A stretch of DNA of 64,000 nt, taken from positions 30,107 through 94,106 of the forward strand of contig JBFMFC010000007.1 of NCBI GenBank assembly GCA_040752195.1, written 5' to 3'. A program made the translations under genes and the position numbers. Positions 45,885 to 54,613 of this stretch are shown here, one piece after another. Positions within the stretch are counted from its first letter, which is position 1, and every line of letters begins with the position of its first letter. The notes beneath the pieces are model-generated. The model saw only the letters and a list, made by a program, of their open reading frames with translations. It searched no databases and was not told the origin of the DNA. The stretch comes from DSNY01 sp040752195. Its GTDB lineage: Bacteria > Pseudomonadota > Gammaproteobacteria > Burkholderiales > Burkholderiaceae_F.

Positions 45885-46577
45885 ATGCTCGAAGTCAGCA
45901 ACCTGCAGGCCTACTACGGCAAGAGCCACGTGCTGCACGGGGTCGATCTGCGCGTGGGGCAGGGCGAGATCGTCAGCCTGCTCGGGCGCAACGGCGTCGG
46001 CCGCTCGACGACGGCCAAGGCGATCATGGGTCTGGTCGACTGCACGGGGCGCGTCGTCTTCAAGGGCAGGGACCTGACGCGGCTGAAGACCTACGAGATC
46101 GCACAACTCGGCGTCGGCTACGTGCCGGAGAGCCGCGACGTCTTTCCTACGCTGACGGTCGCGGAGAACCTCCGGCTCGGTCTGAAAGACAACGGGCCCG
46201 GGCGCTGGACCTACGAGGACATGTACGCGCTGTTCCCGCGCCTGCGGGAAAGGCAGCACACGCAGGCCGGCGTACTGTCCGGCGGCGAGCAGCAGATGCT
46301 GACGCTGGCGCGCACGATGATGGGCGACCCGGAGCTGGTCATCATCGATGAGCCCACCGAAGGGCTCGCGCCGCTGATCGTCGAGATGGTCGCCAACTTC
46401 CTGCGCGCGCTCAAGGAACGCGGCATCTCGATCCTGCTGATCGAACAGAAGCTGACCATCGCGTTGCAGATTTCACAACGAATCTACGTGATGGGTCACG
46501 GCCACATGGTCTTCGAGGGCACGCCGGAGGATCTGAGGAGCAACAAGCTGATCCGCCAGGAGTGGCTCGAAGTGTGA
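45885..46577 (+). CDS. livF: Liv-type ABC transporter ATPase LivF, Walker A Lys replaced by Arg
   Basis: A 230-residue ATPase of the LivF class. The signature is LSGGEQQM, Walker B is LVIIDEPTEGL, and the switch residue region is LLIEQKLTIAL. The Walker A reads GRNGVGRST: Arg stands where Lys normally contacts the nucleotide phosphates. I believe this Arg form recurs in related betaproteobacterial LivF proteins, so it need not mean loss of function. Start is the ATG at 45885 (MLEVSNLQAYYG). The frame is open to a GTG at 45750, but the 45 extra residues are not family-like, leaving a 138-bp leader with nothing recognisable. Confidence 0.9.
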   Translation: MLEVSNLQAYYGKSHVLHGVDLRVGQGEIVSLLGRNGVGRSTTAKAIMGLVDCTGRVVFKGRDLTRLKTYEIAQLGVGYVPESRDVFPTLTVAENLRLGLKDNGPGRWTYEDMYALFPRLRERQHTQAGVLSGGEQQMLTLARTMMGDPELVIIDEPTEGLAPLIVEMVANFLRALKERGISILLIEQKLTIALQISQRIYVMGHGHMVFEGTPEDLRSNKLIRQEWLEV

Positions 46578-46590
46578 CGGGGAGGATGAA

Positions 46591-48684
46591 GTGACGACGT
46601 GGTACGAAGTGCGCGGCGACGTGGCCGTGCTGCAGATCGACAACCCGCCCGTGAACGGGCTCGGCCATGCGACGCGCAAGGCGCTGGTGGAAGGCATCGA
46701 GCGCGCGCTGGGCGACGCCAAGGTCAAGGCGATCGTGATCACCGGTACCGGCAAGGTGTTCTCCGGCGGCGCCGACATCCGCGAGTTCAACACGCCCGCG
46801 GCGATGGCCGAACCCGCGTTGCTGCAGGTCATCTCCGCGGTCGAAGCGTCGCCCAAGCCGGTGATCGCCGCGATCAACGGCGTCTGCATGGGCGGCGGGC
46901 TCGAGCTTGCGCTCGGTTGCCACTACCGAGTTGCCACGCCGCAGGCTTCGATGGCGCTGCCCGAGGTCAAGCTCGGCATCCTGCCGGGGGCCGGCGGCAC
47001 ACAGCGGCTGCCGCGCGCGATCGGCGTCGAAAAGGCGCTGCGCATGATCACCACCGGTGAGCCGATCGGCGCCGACGAGGCACTGAAGTCGGGGCTGGTC
47101 GTGCGCATCGTGCCGGACACGACGTTCCAGGGCGTGCTCGACTTCGCGCACGAGGTCGTCGGGCACACGAGCCATCCGAAGCTGCGCGACGCCAAGGCCG
47201 CATTGCCGCCGGACGCGGACCCCGCGGCCTTCTTCAAGGCGGCGCGCGAACGGGTCGCGCAGGCTTCGCGCGGGCTGACCGCGCCGCTGAAGTGCGTCGA
47301 CGCCGTCGAAGCCGCCGCGCTGCGTCCGTTCGACGAAGGCATCCGCATCGAGCGAGCGCTGTTCGTCGAACTGGTGCAGTCGGCCGAGTCGAAAGCGTTG
47401 CGCCACGCGTTCTTCGCCGAGCGCACCGCGGCGAAGATCCCGGACGTGCCGGAAGACACGCCGACGCGGCCGGTCCGGACCGCGGCAGTGATCGGCTTCG
47501 GCACGATGGGCGGCGGTATCGCGATGAGCTTCGCGAACGCGGGCATCCCCGTCCGCGTGCTCGAGATGAAGCGCGAAGCGCTCGACAAGGGGCTCGCCGC
47601 CTGCCGTCGCAACTGGGAGGCGACCGCGAAAAAGGGCCGGCTGACGATGGACGAGGTCGAGCGCCGAATGGCGCTGCTCACACCGACGCTGAAGTACGAG
47701 GACCTGGCCGACGCCGACATCGTGATCGAGGCGGTGTTCGAGGACATGAAGGTCAAGCAGGAGGTCTTCCGCGCGCTCGACCGCGTGATGAAGCCGGGCG
47801 CGATCCTCGCGACCAACACGTCGACTCTCGACGTCGACGCGATCGCCGCGGTCACCCGGCGCCCGCAAGACGTGATCGGAACGCATTTCTTCAGCCCGGC
47901 CAACGTGATGCGGCTGCTCGAAGTCGTTCGCGCGAAGAAGACCGGCAAGGACGTTCTGGCGACCGTAGTGCAACTGGCGAAGCGTCTGAAGAAGGTCGCG
48001 GTCGTTTCGGGCGTGTGCGACGGCTTCATCGGCAACCGGATGCTCGAGCAGTACGTGCGGCAGTCGCTGTTCCTGGTCGACGAAGGCGCCAGCCCGCAGC
48101 GGATCGACGCGGCGCTCACGAAGTTCGGCATGGCGATGGGGCCGTTCACGATGTACGACATGGCCGGCATGGACATCGGTTACGCGATCCGGCAGCGCCG
48201 CTACGTCGAGAAGCCGCACATCACCTACTCGAGGCTCGCCGACCGCGTGGTCGAGGCCGGCCGGCTCGGCCAGAAGACCGGCAAGGGCTGGTACCGCTAC
48301 GAACTTCCGGACCGCACGCCGCGCCCCGACCCGGAGATCGACGCGATGATCGACGCGTATCGCAAGGAGATCGGCATCGTGCCGCGCGCGATCTCCGACG
48401 AGGAGATCGTCGGCCGCTGCATCTATGCGCTGGTCAACGAGGGCGCGAAGATTCTCGCGGAAGGTATCGCGCTGCGCGCGAGCGACATCGACGTGGTCTA
48501 CCTGGCGGGCTACGGCTTTCCTGCGGCGAAGGGCGGGCCGATGTATTACGCGCAGTCGGTCGGTTTCGACAACGTGATCGCGTCGATGCGGCAGTACGCG
48601 GCCAATCCGCACGGGGACCCCAGATTCTGGGAGCCCGCGCCGCTGCTCGTCGAGGCGGCGAGGGCGGGGCGCTGGCCGAAGTAG
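46591..48684 (+). CDS. Fused enoyl-CoA hydratase / 3-hydroxyacyl-CoA dehydrogenase (FadJ/FadB type)
   Basis: A 697-residue bifunctional beta-oxidation enzyme. The N-terminal crotonase part (about residues 1-190) has GGADIREFN and both catalytic glutamates in GGGLELALGCHYR and LPEVKLGILPG. The NAD-binding dehydrogenase part starts at VIGFGTMGGGIAMSFANAG (about residue 301), with the catalytic His in IGTHFFSPANVM. Two C-terminal dehydrogenase domains follow, including GKGWYRY. The start is a GTG preceded by GGGGAGG. It sits 14 bp after livF, so import and oxidation are one transcript. Confidence 0.94.
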   Translation: MTTWYEVRGDVAVLQIDNPPVNGLGHATRKALVEGIERALGDAKVKAIVITGTGKVFSGGADIREFNTPAAMAEPALLQVISAVEASPKPVIAAINGVCMGGGLELALGCHYRVATPQASMALPEVKLGILPGAGGTQRLPRAIGVEKALRMITTGEPIGADEALKSGLVVRIVPDTTFQGVLDFAHEVVGHTSHPKLRDAKAALPPDADPAAFFKAARERVAQASRGLTAPLKCVDAVEAAALRPFDEGIRIERALFVELVQSAESKALRHAFFAERTAAKIPDVPEDTPTRPVRTAAVIGFGTMGGGIAMSFANAGIPVRVLEMKREALDKGLAACRRNWEATAKKGRLTMDEVERRMALLTPTLKYEDLADADIVIEAVFEDMKVKQEVFRALDRVMKPGAILATNTSTLDVDAIAAVTRRPQDVIGTHFFSPANVMRLLEVVRAKKTGKDVLATVVQLAKRLKKVAVVSGVCDGFIGNRMLEQYVRQSLFLVDEGASPQRIDAALTKFGMAMGPFTMYDMAGMDIGYAIRQRRYVEKPHITYSRLADRVVEAGRLGQKTGKGWYRYELPDRTPRPDPEIDAMIDAYRKEIGIVPRAISDEEIVGRCIYALVNEGAKILAEGIALRASDIDVVYLAGYGFPAAKGGPMYYAQSVGFDNVIASMRQYAANPHGDPRFWEPAPLLVEAARAGRWPK

Positions 48685-48696
48685 CGGGGCCGAGCG

Positions 48697-50559
48697 ATGA
48701 CCGAGCGGCTCGTCGCGCGCCGCGACATCGAGTTCCTGCTGTACGACTGGCTCGACGTGGAGTCGCTGTGCGCCAGGCCGCGCTATCGCGAGCACTCGCG
48801 GCAGACCTTCGACGCCGCGCTCGATCTGGCGGAGCGCATCGCGACCGAGAAGTTCGCGCCTCACAACCGCGCGTCGGACCTCGCCGAACCGCGTTTCGAC
48901 GGCGAGCGCGTGCAGCTGATCCCCGAGATCGGCGAGGCGCTCAAGGCCTTCATCGACGCCGGACTGATGGCGGCGGAGCACGACGAAGAGTTCGGCGGCA
49001 TGCAGCTGCCGCTGACTGTCGTGAAAGCGTGCTTCGCGTACTTCAAGGCGGCCAACGTCGCCACGGCCGCATACCCGTTCCTGACGATCGGCAACGCGAA
49101 TCTGCTGCTCGCGCACGGCTCGCGAGCGCAGGTCGATGCGTTCGTGCGGCCGCAGCTCGCGGGACGCTTTTTCGGAACGATGTGCCTGTCGGAACCGCAG
49201 GCGGGCTCTTCGCTGTCGGACATCGCCACGCGGGCCGAGCCCGACGGCGAATCGCCGCTCGGTCCGCGTTACCGGCTGTTCGGCAACAAGATGTGGATCT
49301 CGGCCGGCGAACACGATCTCGCCGAGAACATCGTTCATCTGGTCCTGGCCAAGATCCCCGGCGCCGACGGCAAGCTCGTCCCCGGCGTGAAAGGCATTTC
49401 GCTGTTCGTCGTGCCCAAGTCCCTCGTGGCGCTGGCGGGCGAAGGCGCGTCGTCGCGCGTGACTCTCGGCGAGCGCAACGACGTCGTGCTCGCGGGACTG
49501 AACCACAAGATGGGCTATCGCGGCACGGTCAACACGCTGCTCAACTTCGGCGAAGGCAGGTTCAGACCGGAAGGGCGCGTCGGCGCAATCGGCTATCGGG
49601 TCGGCGAGCCGGGGCAGGGGCTCGCCGCCATGTTCCACATGATGAACGAGGCGCGGATCGGCGTCGGCCTCGGTGCGACGATGCTCGGTTATACGGGCTA
49701 TCTGCACGCGCTCGACTACGCGCGCAACCGCCCGCAGGGACGCCCGATCGGTCGGGACGGAAAGGATCCCGCGAGCGCGCAGGTGCCGATCGTCGGCCAT
49801 CCCGACGTCAAGCGGATGCTGCTCGCGCAGAAGAGCTACGTCGAGGGCGCGCTCGCGCTGAACCTGTACTGCGCGCGGCTGGTCGACGAGGAGAAGACCG
49901 GCGCAAGCGAAGACGCGCGGCGCGCGGCGACGCTGCTGCTCGACATTCTGACGCCGATCGCCAAGAGCTGGCCTTCGCAGTGGTGCCTCGCCGCCAATGA
50001 TCTCGCGATCCAGGTGCACGGCGGCTACGGGTACACGCGCGACTATCCGGTCGAGCAGTTCTGGCGCGACAACCGGCTCAACCCGATCCACGAGGGCACG
50101 CACGGTATCCAGGCGCTCGATCTGCTCGGCCGCAAGGTCGTGCTGCAGGACGGTGCGGCGTTCAAGCGGCTCGGCGCCCGCATCGACGCGACGATCCGCG
50201 CCGCCTCGCAGTCGACCGACGCCGACGCGACGCGCTTCGCATCGATGCTCGGCGAACGCGCGAATCGGCTCGCGCAGGTGACGCAGACGCTGTGGTCGAC
50301 CGGCGACGCCGCGCGCACGCTCGCCAACGCGTCGATTTACCTCGAAGCTTTCGGCCATATCGTTCTGGCGTGGATCTGGCTCGAGCAGGCGCTCGCCGCG
50401 CGGCGCGCCGATCGCGCTGCCGATGCCGACTTCATCGGCGGCAAGCTGCAGGCGTGCCGCTATTTCTTCCGGTACGAGCTGCCGCGCGTCGATGCGCAGC
50501 TCGACCTGCTCGCGAGCCTCGACACGACCACGCTCGACATGCAGCAGGACTGGTTCTGA
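48697..50559 (+). CDS. Acyl-CoA dehydrogenase, large (DmdC-like) type
   Basis: A 620-residue flavoprotein, longer than the usual 380-residue acyl-CoA dehydrogenases, with the extra C-terminal domain of the DmdC/AidB-like group. FAD-binding blocks are MCLSEPQAGSSLSDI and the WISAGEHD segment. The catalytic base is probably the Glu in NPIHEGTHGIQALDLLGRK. It oxidises an acyl-CoA to the 2-enoyl-CoA. With the ligase upstream it resembles the DmdB/DmdC pair of methylmercaptopropionate metabolism. Both families are broad and dmdA/dmdD are absent, so the substrate is unknown. Confidence 0.9.
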   Translation: MTERLVARRDIEFLLYDWLDVESLCARPRYREHSRQTFDAALDLAERIATEKFAPHNRASDLAEPRFDGERVQLIPEIGEALKAFIDAGLMAAEHDEEFGGMQLPLTVVKACFAYFKAANVATAAYPFLTIGNANLLLAHGSRAQVDAFVRPQLAGRFFGTMCLSEPQAGSSLSDIATRAEPDGESPLGPRYRLFGNKMWISAGEHDLAENIVHLVLAKIPGADGKLVPGVKGISLFVVPKSLVALAGEGASSRVTLGERNDVVLAGLNHKMGYRGTVNTLLNFGEGRFRPEGRVGAIGYRVGEPGQGLAAMFHMMNEARIGVGLGATMLGYTGYLHALDYARNRPQGRPIGRDGKDPASAQVPIVGHPDVKRMLLAQKSYVEGALALNLYCARLVDEEKTGASEDARRAATLLLDILTPIAKSWPSQWCLAANDLAIQVHGGYGYTRDYPVEQFWRDNRLNPIHEGTHGIQALDLLGRKVVLQDGAAFKRLGARIDATIRAASQSTDADATRFASMLGERANRLAQVTQTLWSTGDAARTLANASIYLEAFGHIVLAWIWLEQALAARRADRAADADFIGGKLQACRYFFRYELPRVDAQLDLLASLDTTTLDMQQDWF

Positions 50560-50583
50560 CGCGCGCAAGACAAGGAGGCGACG

Positions 50584-51363
50584 ATGTCGGTTCACAATCT
50601 GTTCGATCTGCGCGGCAAGACCGCGCTCGTGACGGGCGGCTCGCGCGGGCTGGGGCTGCAGATCGCCGAAGCGCTCGGCGAGATGGGCGCGAAGCTCGTG
50701 CTTTCGGCGCGCAAGGCGGAGGAGCTCGACCACGCGGTCGAGCATCTGGCCGGGCAGGGCATCGACGCGAGTTGGATAGCCGCCGACGGCTCGCGGCCGG
50801 AGGACATCGCGCGGCTGGTCGACGAAGCGCTGCTGCGGCTCGGCCATGTCGACATCCTCGTCAACAACGCCGGCGCGACCTGGGGCGCTCCCGCCGAGGA
50901 TCACCCGCTCGATGCGTGGGACAAGATCATGAACCTGAACGTGCGAGGCACCTTCCTGCTGACGCAGGCGATCGGCAAGCGCTCGATGATCCCGCGCCGC
51001 TATGGCCGCGTCGTGATCGTCGCGTCGATCGCCGGACTGCGCGGCAACCCGCCCGGCACGGTCAAGACGATCGCGTACAACACGAGCAAGGGCGCGCTCG
51101 TCAACTTCACGCGCGCGCTGGCCGGAGAATGGGGTGCCTACAACATCACGGTCAACGCGCTCGCGCCGGGATTCTTCCCGTCCAAGATGACGCGTGGCGT
51201 GATTCAGCAGTTGGGCCAGGACGCGCTGGCCAGGCATGCGCCGCTCGGACGGCTCGGCGGCGAGGAAGACCTGAAAGGCGCGGCTTTGCTGTTCGCTTCC
51301 GATGCCGGCCGGCACATCACCGGCCAGGTCCTCGCCGTCGACGGCGGCGTGACCGCCGTCTGA
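50584..51363 (+). CDS. Short-chain dehydrogenase/reductase (first of two)
   Basis: A 259-residue classical SDR. The nucleotide motif is TGGSRGLG (about residues 17-24), then NNAGATWG, an active-site Ser in VIVASIAGL, and YNTSK as the YxxxK pair. It ends DGGVTAV, common in FabG- and gluconate-dehydrogenase-like members. It oxidises or reduces a hydroxyl/keto group, perhaps on a CoA intermediate. The ribosome site AAGGAGG precedes the ATG. Four bases separate it from the thioesterase gene. Confidence 0.9.
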   Translation: MSVHNLFDLRGKTALVTGGSRGLGLQIAEALGEMGAKLVLSARKAEELDHAVEHLAGQGIDASWIAADGSRPEDIARLVDEALLRLGHVDILVNNAGATWGAPAEDHPLDAWDKIMNLNVRGTFLLTQAIGKRSMIPRRYGRVVIVASIAGLRGNPPGTVKTIAYNTSKGALVNFTRALAGEWGAYNITVNALAPGFFPSKMTRGVIQQLGQDALARHAPLGRLGGEEDLKGAALLFASDAGRHITGQVLAVDGGVTAV

Positions 51364-51366
51364 ACG

Positions 51367-51783
51367 ATGCGCGCCGAGTTGCACGAGATCCCGTTCATGC
51401 GCCTGCTCGGCGCCGAGCTGGTGCGTGCGGTCGACGGCGAGGCCGAGATCGCGCTCGCGCTCGCCGAGGGGCACATGAACAGCTGGGGTGTCGGGCACGG
51501 CGGCGTGGTGATGTCGCTGCTCGACGTCGCGATGGCGCGCGCGGCCAAGTCGAGAGTCGAAGCCGAGCGGGGCGCCCCCGTCGGCAGCGTGACCGTCGAG
51601 ATGAAGACGAGCTTCTTCCGTCCGGCGCGCGGCAGGGTCGTCGCGCGGGGGCGTGTACTGCACCGCTCGACGACGATGGCGTACTGTGAGGCCGAACTCG
51701 TCGACGCCGAAGGTCTGCTCGTAGCCAAAGCACTCGGAACGATCAAGTTCCTGACCCGGCTCGACGCAGCCGACAAACTGTGA
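51367..51783 (+). CDS. PaaI-like hotdog thioesterase
   Basis: A 138-residue hotdog-fold protein. It contains HMNSWGVGHGGVVMSLLDVAMARAA, read as the HGG motif and the helix carrying the catalytic Asp, and later VTVEMKTSFFRPARG. Such enzymes hydrolyse acyl- or aryl-CoA and often rescue CoA from stalled intermediates of a degradation pathway. It sits between an SDR and an MDR reductase with gaps of only a few bases. Confidence 0.9.
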   Translation: MRAELHEIPFMRLLGAELVRAVDGEAEIALALAEGHMNSWGVGHGGVVMSLLDVAMARAAKSRVEAERGAPVGSVTVEMKTSFFRPARGRVVARGRVLHRSTTMAYCEAELVDAEGLLVAKALGTIKFLTRLDAADKL

Positions 51784-51794
51784 AGGACGATCGA

Positions 51795-52787
51795 ATGAAG
51801 AACCGCCGCATCGTGCTCGCCAGCCGCCCGGCCGGCTGGGTGACCGAAGACAACTTCCGGCTCGAAACGGTGGAGCTTCCACCGCTTGCCGAAGGGCAGG
51901 TGCTCGTTCGCAACGAGTGGCTTTCGCTCGATCCGTACATGCGCGCGCGGATGAACGAGGGCCGCTCGTACGCGGCGCCGCAGCCGCTGAACGAAACGAT
52001 GATCGGCGGCACCGCCGGCGAAGTCGTCGAATCGCGCAACGCGAAGTTCGCGGTCGGCGACAAGGTCGTCGGCCATTTCGGCTGGCAGGAGTACGGGTTG
52101 TCCGACGGCAGCGGGCTCGTGAAGGTCGATGCGAGCCGCATCCCGCTCGCCGCGTACCTCGGCGCGGTCGGCATGCCGGGCGTGACCGCGTGGTACGGAC
52201 TGAACCGGATCATCGAACCGAAGGCGGGCGAGACGGTGGTCGTCTCCGCCGCCAGCGGCGCGGTGGGCGGCGTGGTCGGGCAGCTTGCGAAGATCGGCGG
52301 TTGCCGCGCCGTGGGGATCGCCGGCGGGCCCGAGAAGTGCCGCTATGTCGTCGACGAGCTGGGCTTCGACGCGTGCATCGACTACAAGAACGAGGACGTC
52401 GGCAAGGCGCTGAAGTCGGCCTGTCCGGACGGCGTCGACGGCTACTTCGAGAATGTCGGCGGCGCGATCATGGACGCGGTGCTGCCGCGGATGAACGCGT
52501 TCGGCCGCATCGCGCTGTGCGGGCTGATCGCCGGCTACAACGGCCAGCTGATCCCAATCAGCAACCCGACCTGGCTCCTCCTGAGCCGGCTGAAGCTGCA
52601 AGGCTTCATCGTCTCCGAACACATGGACGTCTGGCCGCAGGCGCTGCAAGAGCTCGGCGCGCACGTCGCGTCCGGCCGCATCCGCTATCGCGAGACGATC
52701 GCGCACGGACTCGAAAGCGCGCCGGCCGCATTCATCGGCATGCTCAAGGGGCGCAACTTCGGCAAGCAACTGGTGAAGCTCGCATGA
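51795..52787 (+). CDS. NADPH-dependent MDR-family reductase (CurA / leukotriene B4 dehydrogenase type)
   Basis: A 330-residue zinc-independent medium-chain reductase. It starts MKNRRIVLASRPAGWVTEDN, and has SLDPYMRARMNE and the nucleotide motif SAASGAVGGVVGQLAK. Relatives reduce alpha,beta-unsaturated carbonyl compounds (curcumin, alkenals, prostaglandins). The ATG at 51795 has AAGGA upstream; a GTG at 51780 overlapping the previous stop is also possible. Its ATGA overlap with the next SDR gene shows coupled translation. Confidence 0.9.
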   Translation: MKNRRIVLASRPAGWVTEDNFRLETVELPPLAEGQVLVRNEWLSLDPYMRARMNEGRSYAAPQPLNETMIGGTAGEVVESRNAKFAVGDKVVGHFGWQEYGLSDGSGLVKVDASRIPLAAYLGAVGMPGVTAWYGLNRIIEPKAGETVVVSAASGAVGGVVGQLAKIGGCRAVGIAGGPEKCRYVVDELGFDACIDYKNEDVGKALKSACPDGVDGYFENVGGAIMDAVLPRMNAFGRIALCGLIAGYNGQLIPISNPTWLLLSRLKLQGFIVSEHMDVWPQALQELGAHVASGRIRYRETIAHGLESAPAAFIGMLKGRNFGKQLVKLA

Positions 52788-53665
52788 AGGATTTTGCCGG
52801 CCGCGTGGCGGTCATCACCGGCGCGGGCAGCGGCTTCGGCCGTGAGTTCGCGAAAATGGGGCATGCCCTCGGCATGAAGCTCGTGCTGGCCGACATCCAG
52901 CGCGACGCGCTCGACAGCACGCTCGGCGAACTGCGCGCGGCGGGCGCGCAGGCGATCGGCGAGGTCGTCGATGTCGCAAGCAGCGATCAGGTTCGGCATC
53001 TCGCGGATCGCGCGTACGCCGAGTTCGGCGCGGTGCACCTGCTGTTCAACAATGCCGGCGTGGCCGGCGGCGGGCTCGTCTGGGAGAACGACGCCAACGA
53101 CTGGCATTGGGTGCTCGGCGTCAACCTGATGGGGGTCGTGCACGGCATCCGTCACTTCGTCCCGCGCATGCTCGACGCCAACCGCCGCGGCGAACCGGGC
53201 CACATCGTCAACACGGCGTCGATCGCCGGTTTCCTGTGCCCGCCGCTGATGGGCGTCTACAACGTGTCCAAGCACGCGGTCGTCGCGCTGACCGAGACGC
53301 TGTATCACGATCTCGCGCTGGCGAAGTCGACGCTCGGCACGAGCGTGCTGTGCCCGGCCTTCGTTCCGACCGGCATCGCCGCGTCCGAGCGCAACCGTCC
53401 GCCCGAGCTCGCGCGCGACGGCGAGCTGACCGCGTCGATGCGGCTTGCGCAGGCGCAGTCCGAGAAGGCCGTGTCGAGCGGCAAGATGACCGCGGCGGAG
53501 GTCGCGCGAATCACCTTCGACGCGATCCGCGCCGGGCGCTTCTACGTGTTTACGCACGAAAAGATCCTCGCCGCAGTCGAGGCACGCTTCGGCGCGGTGC
53601 TCGCGCGCGACGCGCCGGCGGATCCGTTCGCAAGCAACCCGAGCGTCAGGCCGGCGGCCACGTGA
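52784..53665 (+). CDS. Short-chain dehydrogenase/reductase (second)
   Basis: A 293-residue SDR with TGAGSGFGRE at residues 12-21, NNAGVAGGG, Ser in NTASIAGFL and YNVSK as the YxxxK pair. A C-terminal extension of about 40 residues ends DPFASNPSVRP. It is clearly distinct from the SDR at 50584. The frame is open upstream but the ATG at 52784 overlaps the MDR stop (ATGA). Its own stop overlaps the GTG of the hydrolase gene. Confidence 0.9.
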   Translation: MKDFAGRVAVITGAGSGFGREFAKMGHALGMKLVLADIQRDALDSTLGELRAAGAQAIGEVVDVASSDQVRHLADRAYAEFGAVHLLFNNAGVAGGGLVWENDANDWHWVLGVNLMGVVHGIRHFVPRMLDANRRGEPGHIVNTASIAGFLCPPLMGVYNVSKHAVVALTETLYHDLALAKSTLGTSVLCPAFVPTGIAASERNRPPELARDGELTASMRLAQAQSEKAVSSGKMTAAEVARITFDAIRAGRFYVFTHEKILAAVEARFGAVLARDAPADPFASNPSVRPAAT

Positions 53666-54552
53666 TCGCGACCGGCCGGTTCGCCGAACTGCCGAACGGC
53701 ATCACGCTGCACTTCGCGAGCTGCGGCGAACCCGGCCGACCGCTGCTGCTGTGTCTGCACGGATTTCCCGAGTACTGGGCCGCCTGGGAAGACGTGCTGC
53801 CGGCATTCGGCGCCGACCACTACGCGGTCGCGCCGGATCTGCGCGGTTTCAACCTGTCGAGCAAGCCGGGGGAAGTCGCCGCGTATCGCGCGCGCGAGAT
53901 CGTCGGCGATCTGCTGCACCTGATGCGCGCGCTCGGCTACGAGCGGGCAACGGTCGTCGCGCACGACTGGGGCGGCGCCGTCGCCTGGCAGCTCGCGATC
54001 GCGCGTCCCGACGCGGTCGATCGGCTCGTCATACTGAACTCGCCGCACCCGATCCCGTTCGCGCGCGAGCTCGCGAACAATCCGGCGCAGCAGGCCGCCA
54101 GCGCGTACATGAACTGGCTGCGCGCGCCCGGCGCCGAAGAGCGATTGGCGCAGGACGGCTTCCGCCGGCTCGAAGCTTTCTTTCTCGGCATGCAGCGGCC
54201 GGATGCACCGTGGCTCACGCCCGAGCGGCTCGCGCGCTACAAGGAGGTCTGGTCACGCGGGCTCGCCGGCGGATTGAACTACTACCGCGCGTCGCCGCTT
54301 TATCCGCCGACCGACACCGATCCCGGCGCGAGTGCGCTGCGACCCGACCCGGCGGACTTCGTCGTGCGCGTGCCCACCCTTGTGCTGTGGGGCATGCGCG
54401 ACTCGGCGTTGCTGCCGGCGCTGCTCGACGGCCTTGGCGAACTCGTGCCGCACGTGCGGATCGAACGGCTGCCGCGGGCGACGCACTGGCTCGTCCACGA
54501 GGAACCGCAACTCGTCGCCGGGCGCGTGCTCGACTTCGTCGCGGCTCGTTGA
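53662..54552 (+). CDS. Alpha/beta hydrolase, epoxide-hydrolase-like
   Basis: A 296-residue alpha/beta hydrolase. The oxyanion-hole motif HGFPEYWAAW and the nucleophile elbow VVAHDWGGAVAW, with Asp as nucleophile, point to the epoxide hydrolase/haloalkane dehalogenase group. The catalytic His is in RATHWLVHEEP. The GTG start overlaps the previous stop as GTGA. It is the last gene of the acyl-CoA island; the M16 protease gene follows after 61 bp with its own signal peptide. The true substrate is unknown. Confidence 0.88.
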   Translation: MIATGRFAELPNGITLHFASCGEPGRPLLLCLHGFPEYWAAWEDVLPAFGADHYAVAPDLRGFNLSSKPGEVAAYRAREIVGDLLHLMRALGYERATVVAHDWGGAVAWQLAIARPDAVDRLVILNSPHPIPFARELANNPAQQAASAYMNWLRAPGAEERLAQDGFRRLEAFFLGMQRPDAPWLTPERLARYKEVWSRGLAGGLNYYRASPLYPPTDTDPGASALRPDPADFVVRVPTLVLWGMRDSALLPALLDGLGELVPHVRIERLPRATHWLVHEEPQLVAGRVLDFVAAR

Positions 54553-54613
54553 ATTCGACGTGGCAGAATCGCCGCCCGGCCGGCCGCAGGGCCAACGTCG
54601 TTCGGAGGTCGAA

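Noticed and set aside
46411..51882. An 1823-codon open frame on the minus strand across livF, the beta-oxidation genes and an SDR
   Set aside because: Every stretch is antisense to well-recognised genes. The translation is rich in Arg, His, Asp and Val with no domain. High-GC codon bias removes stops from this frame.
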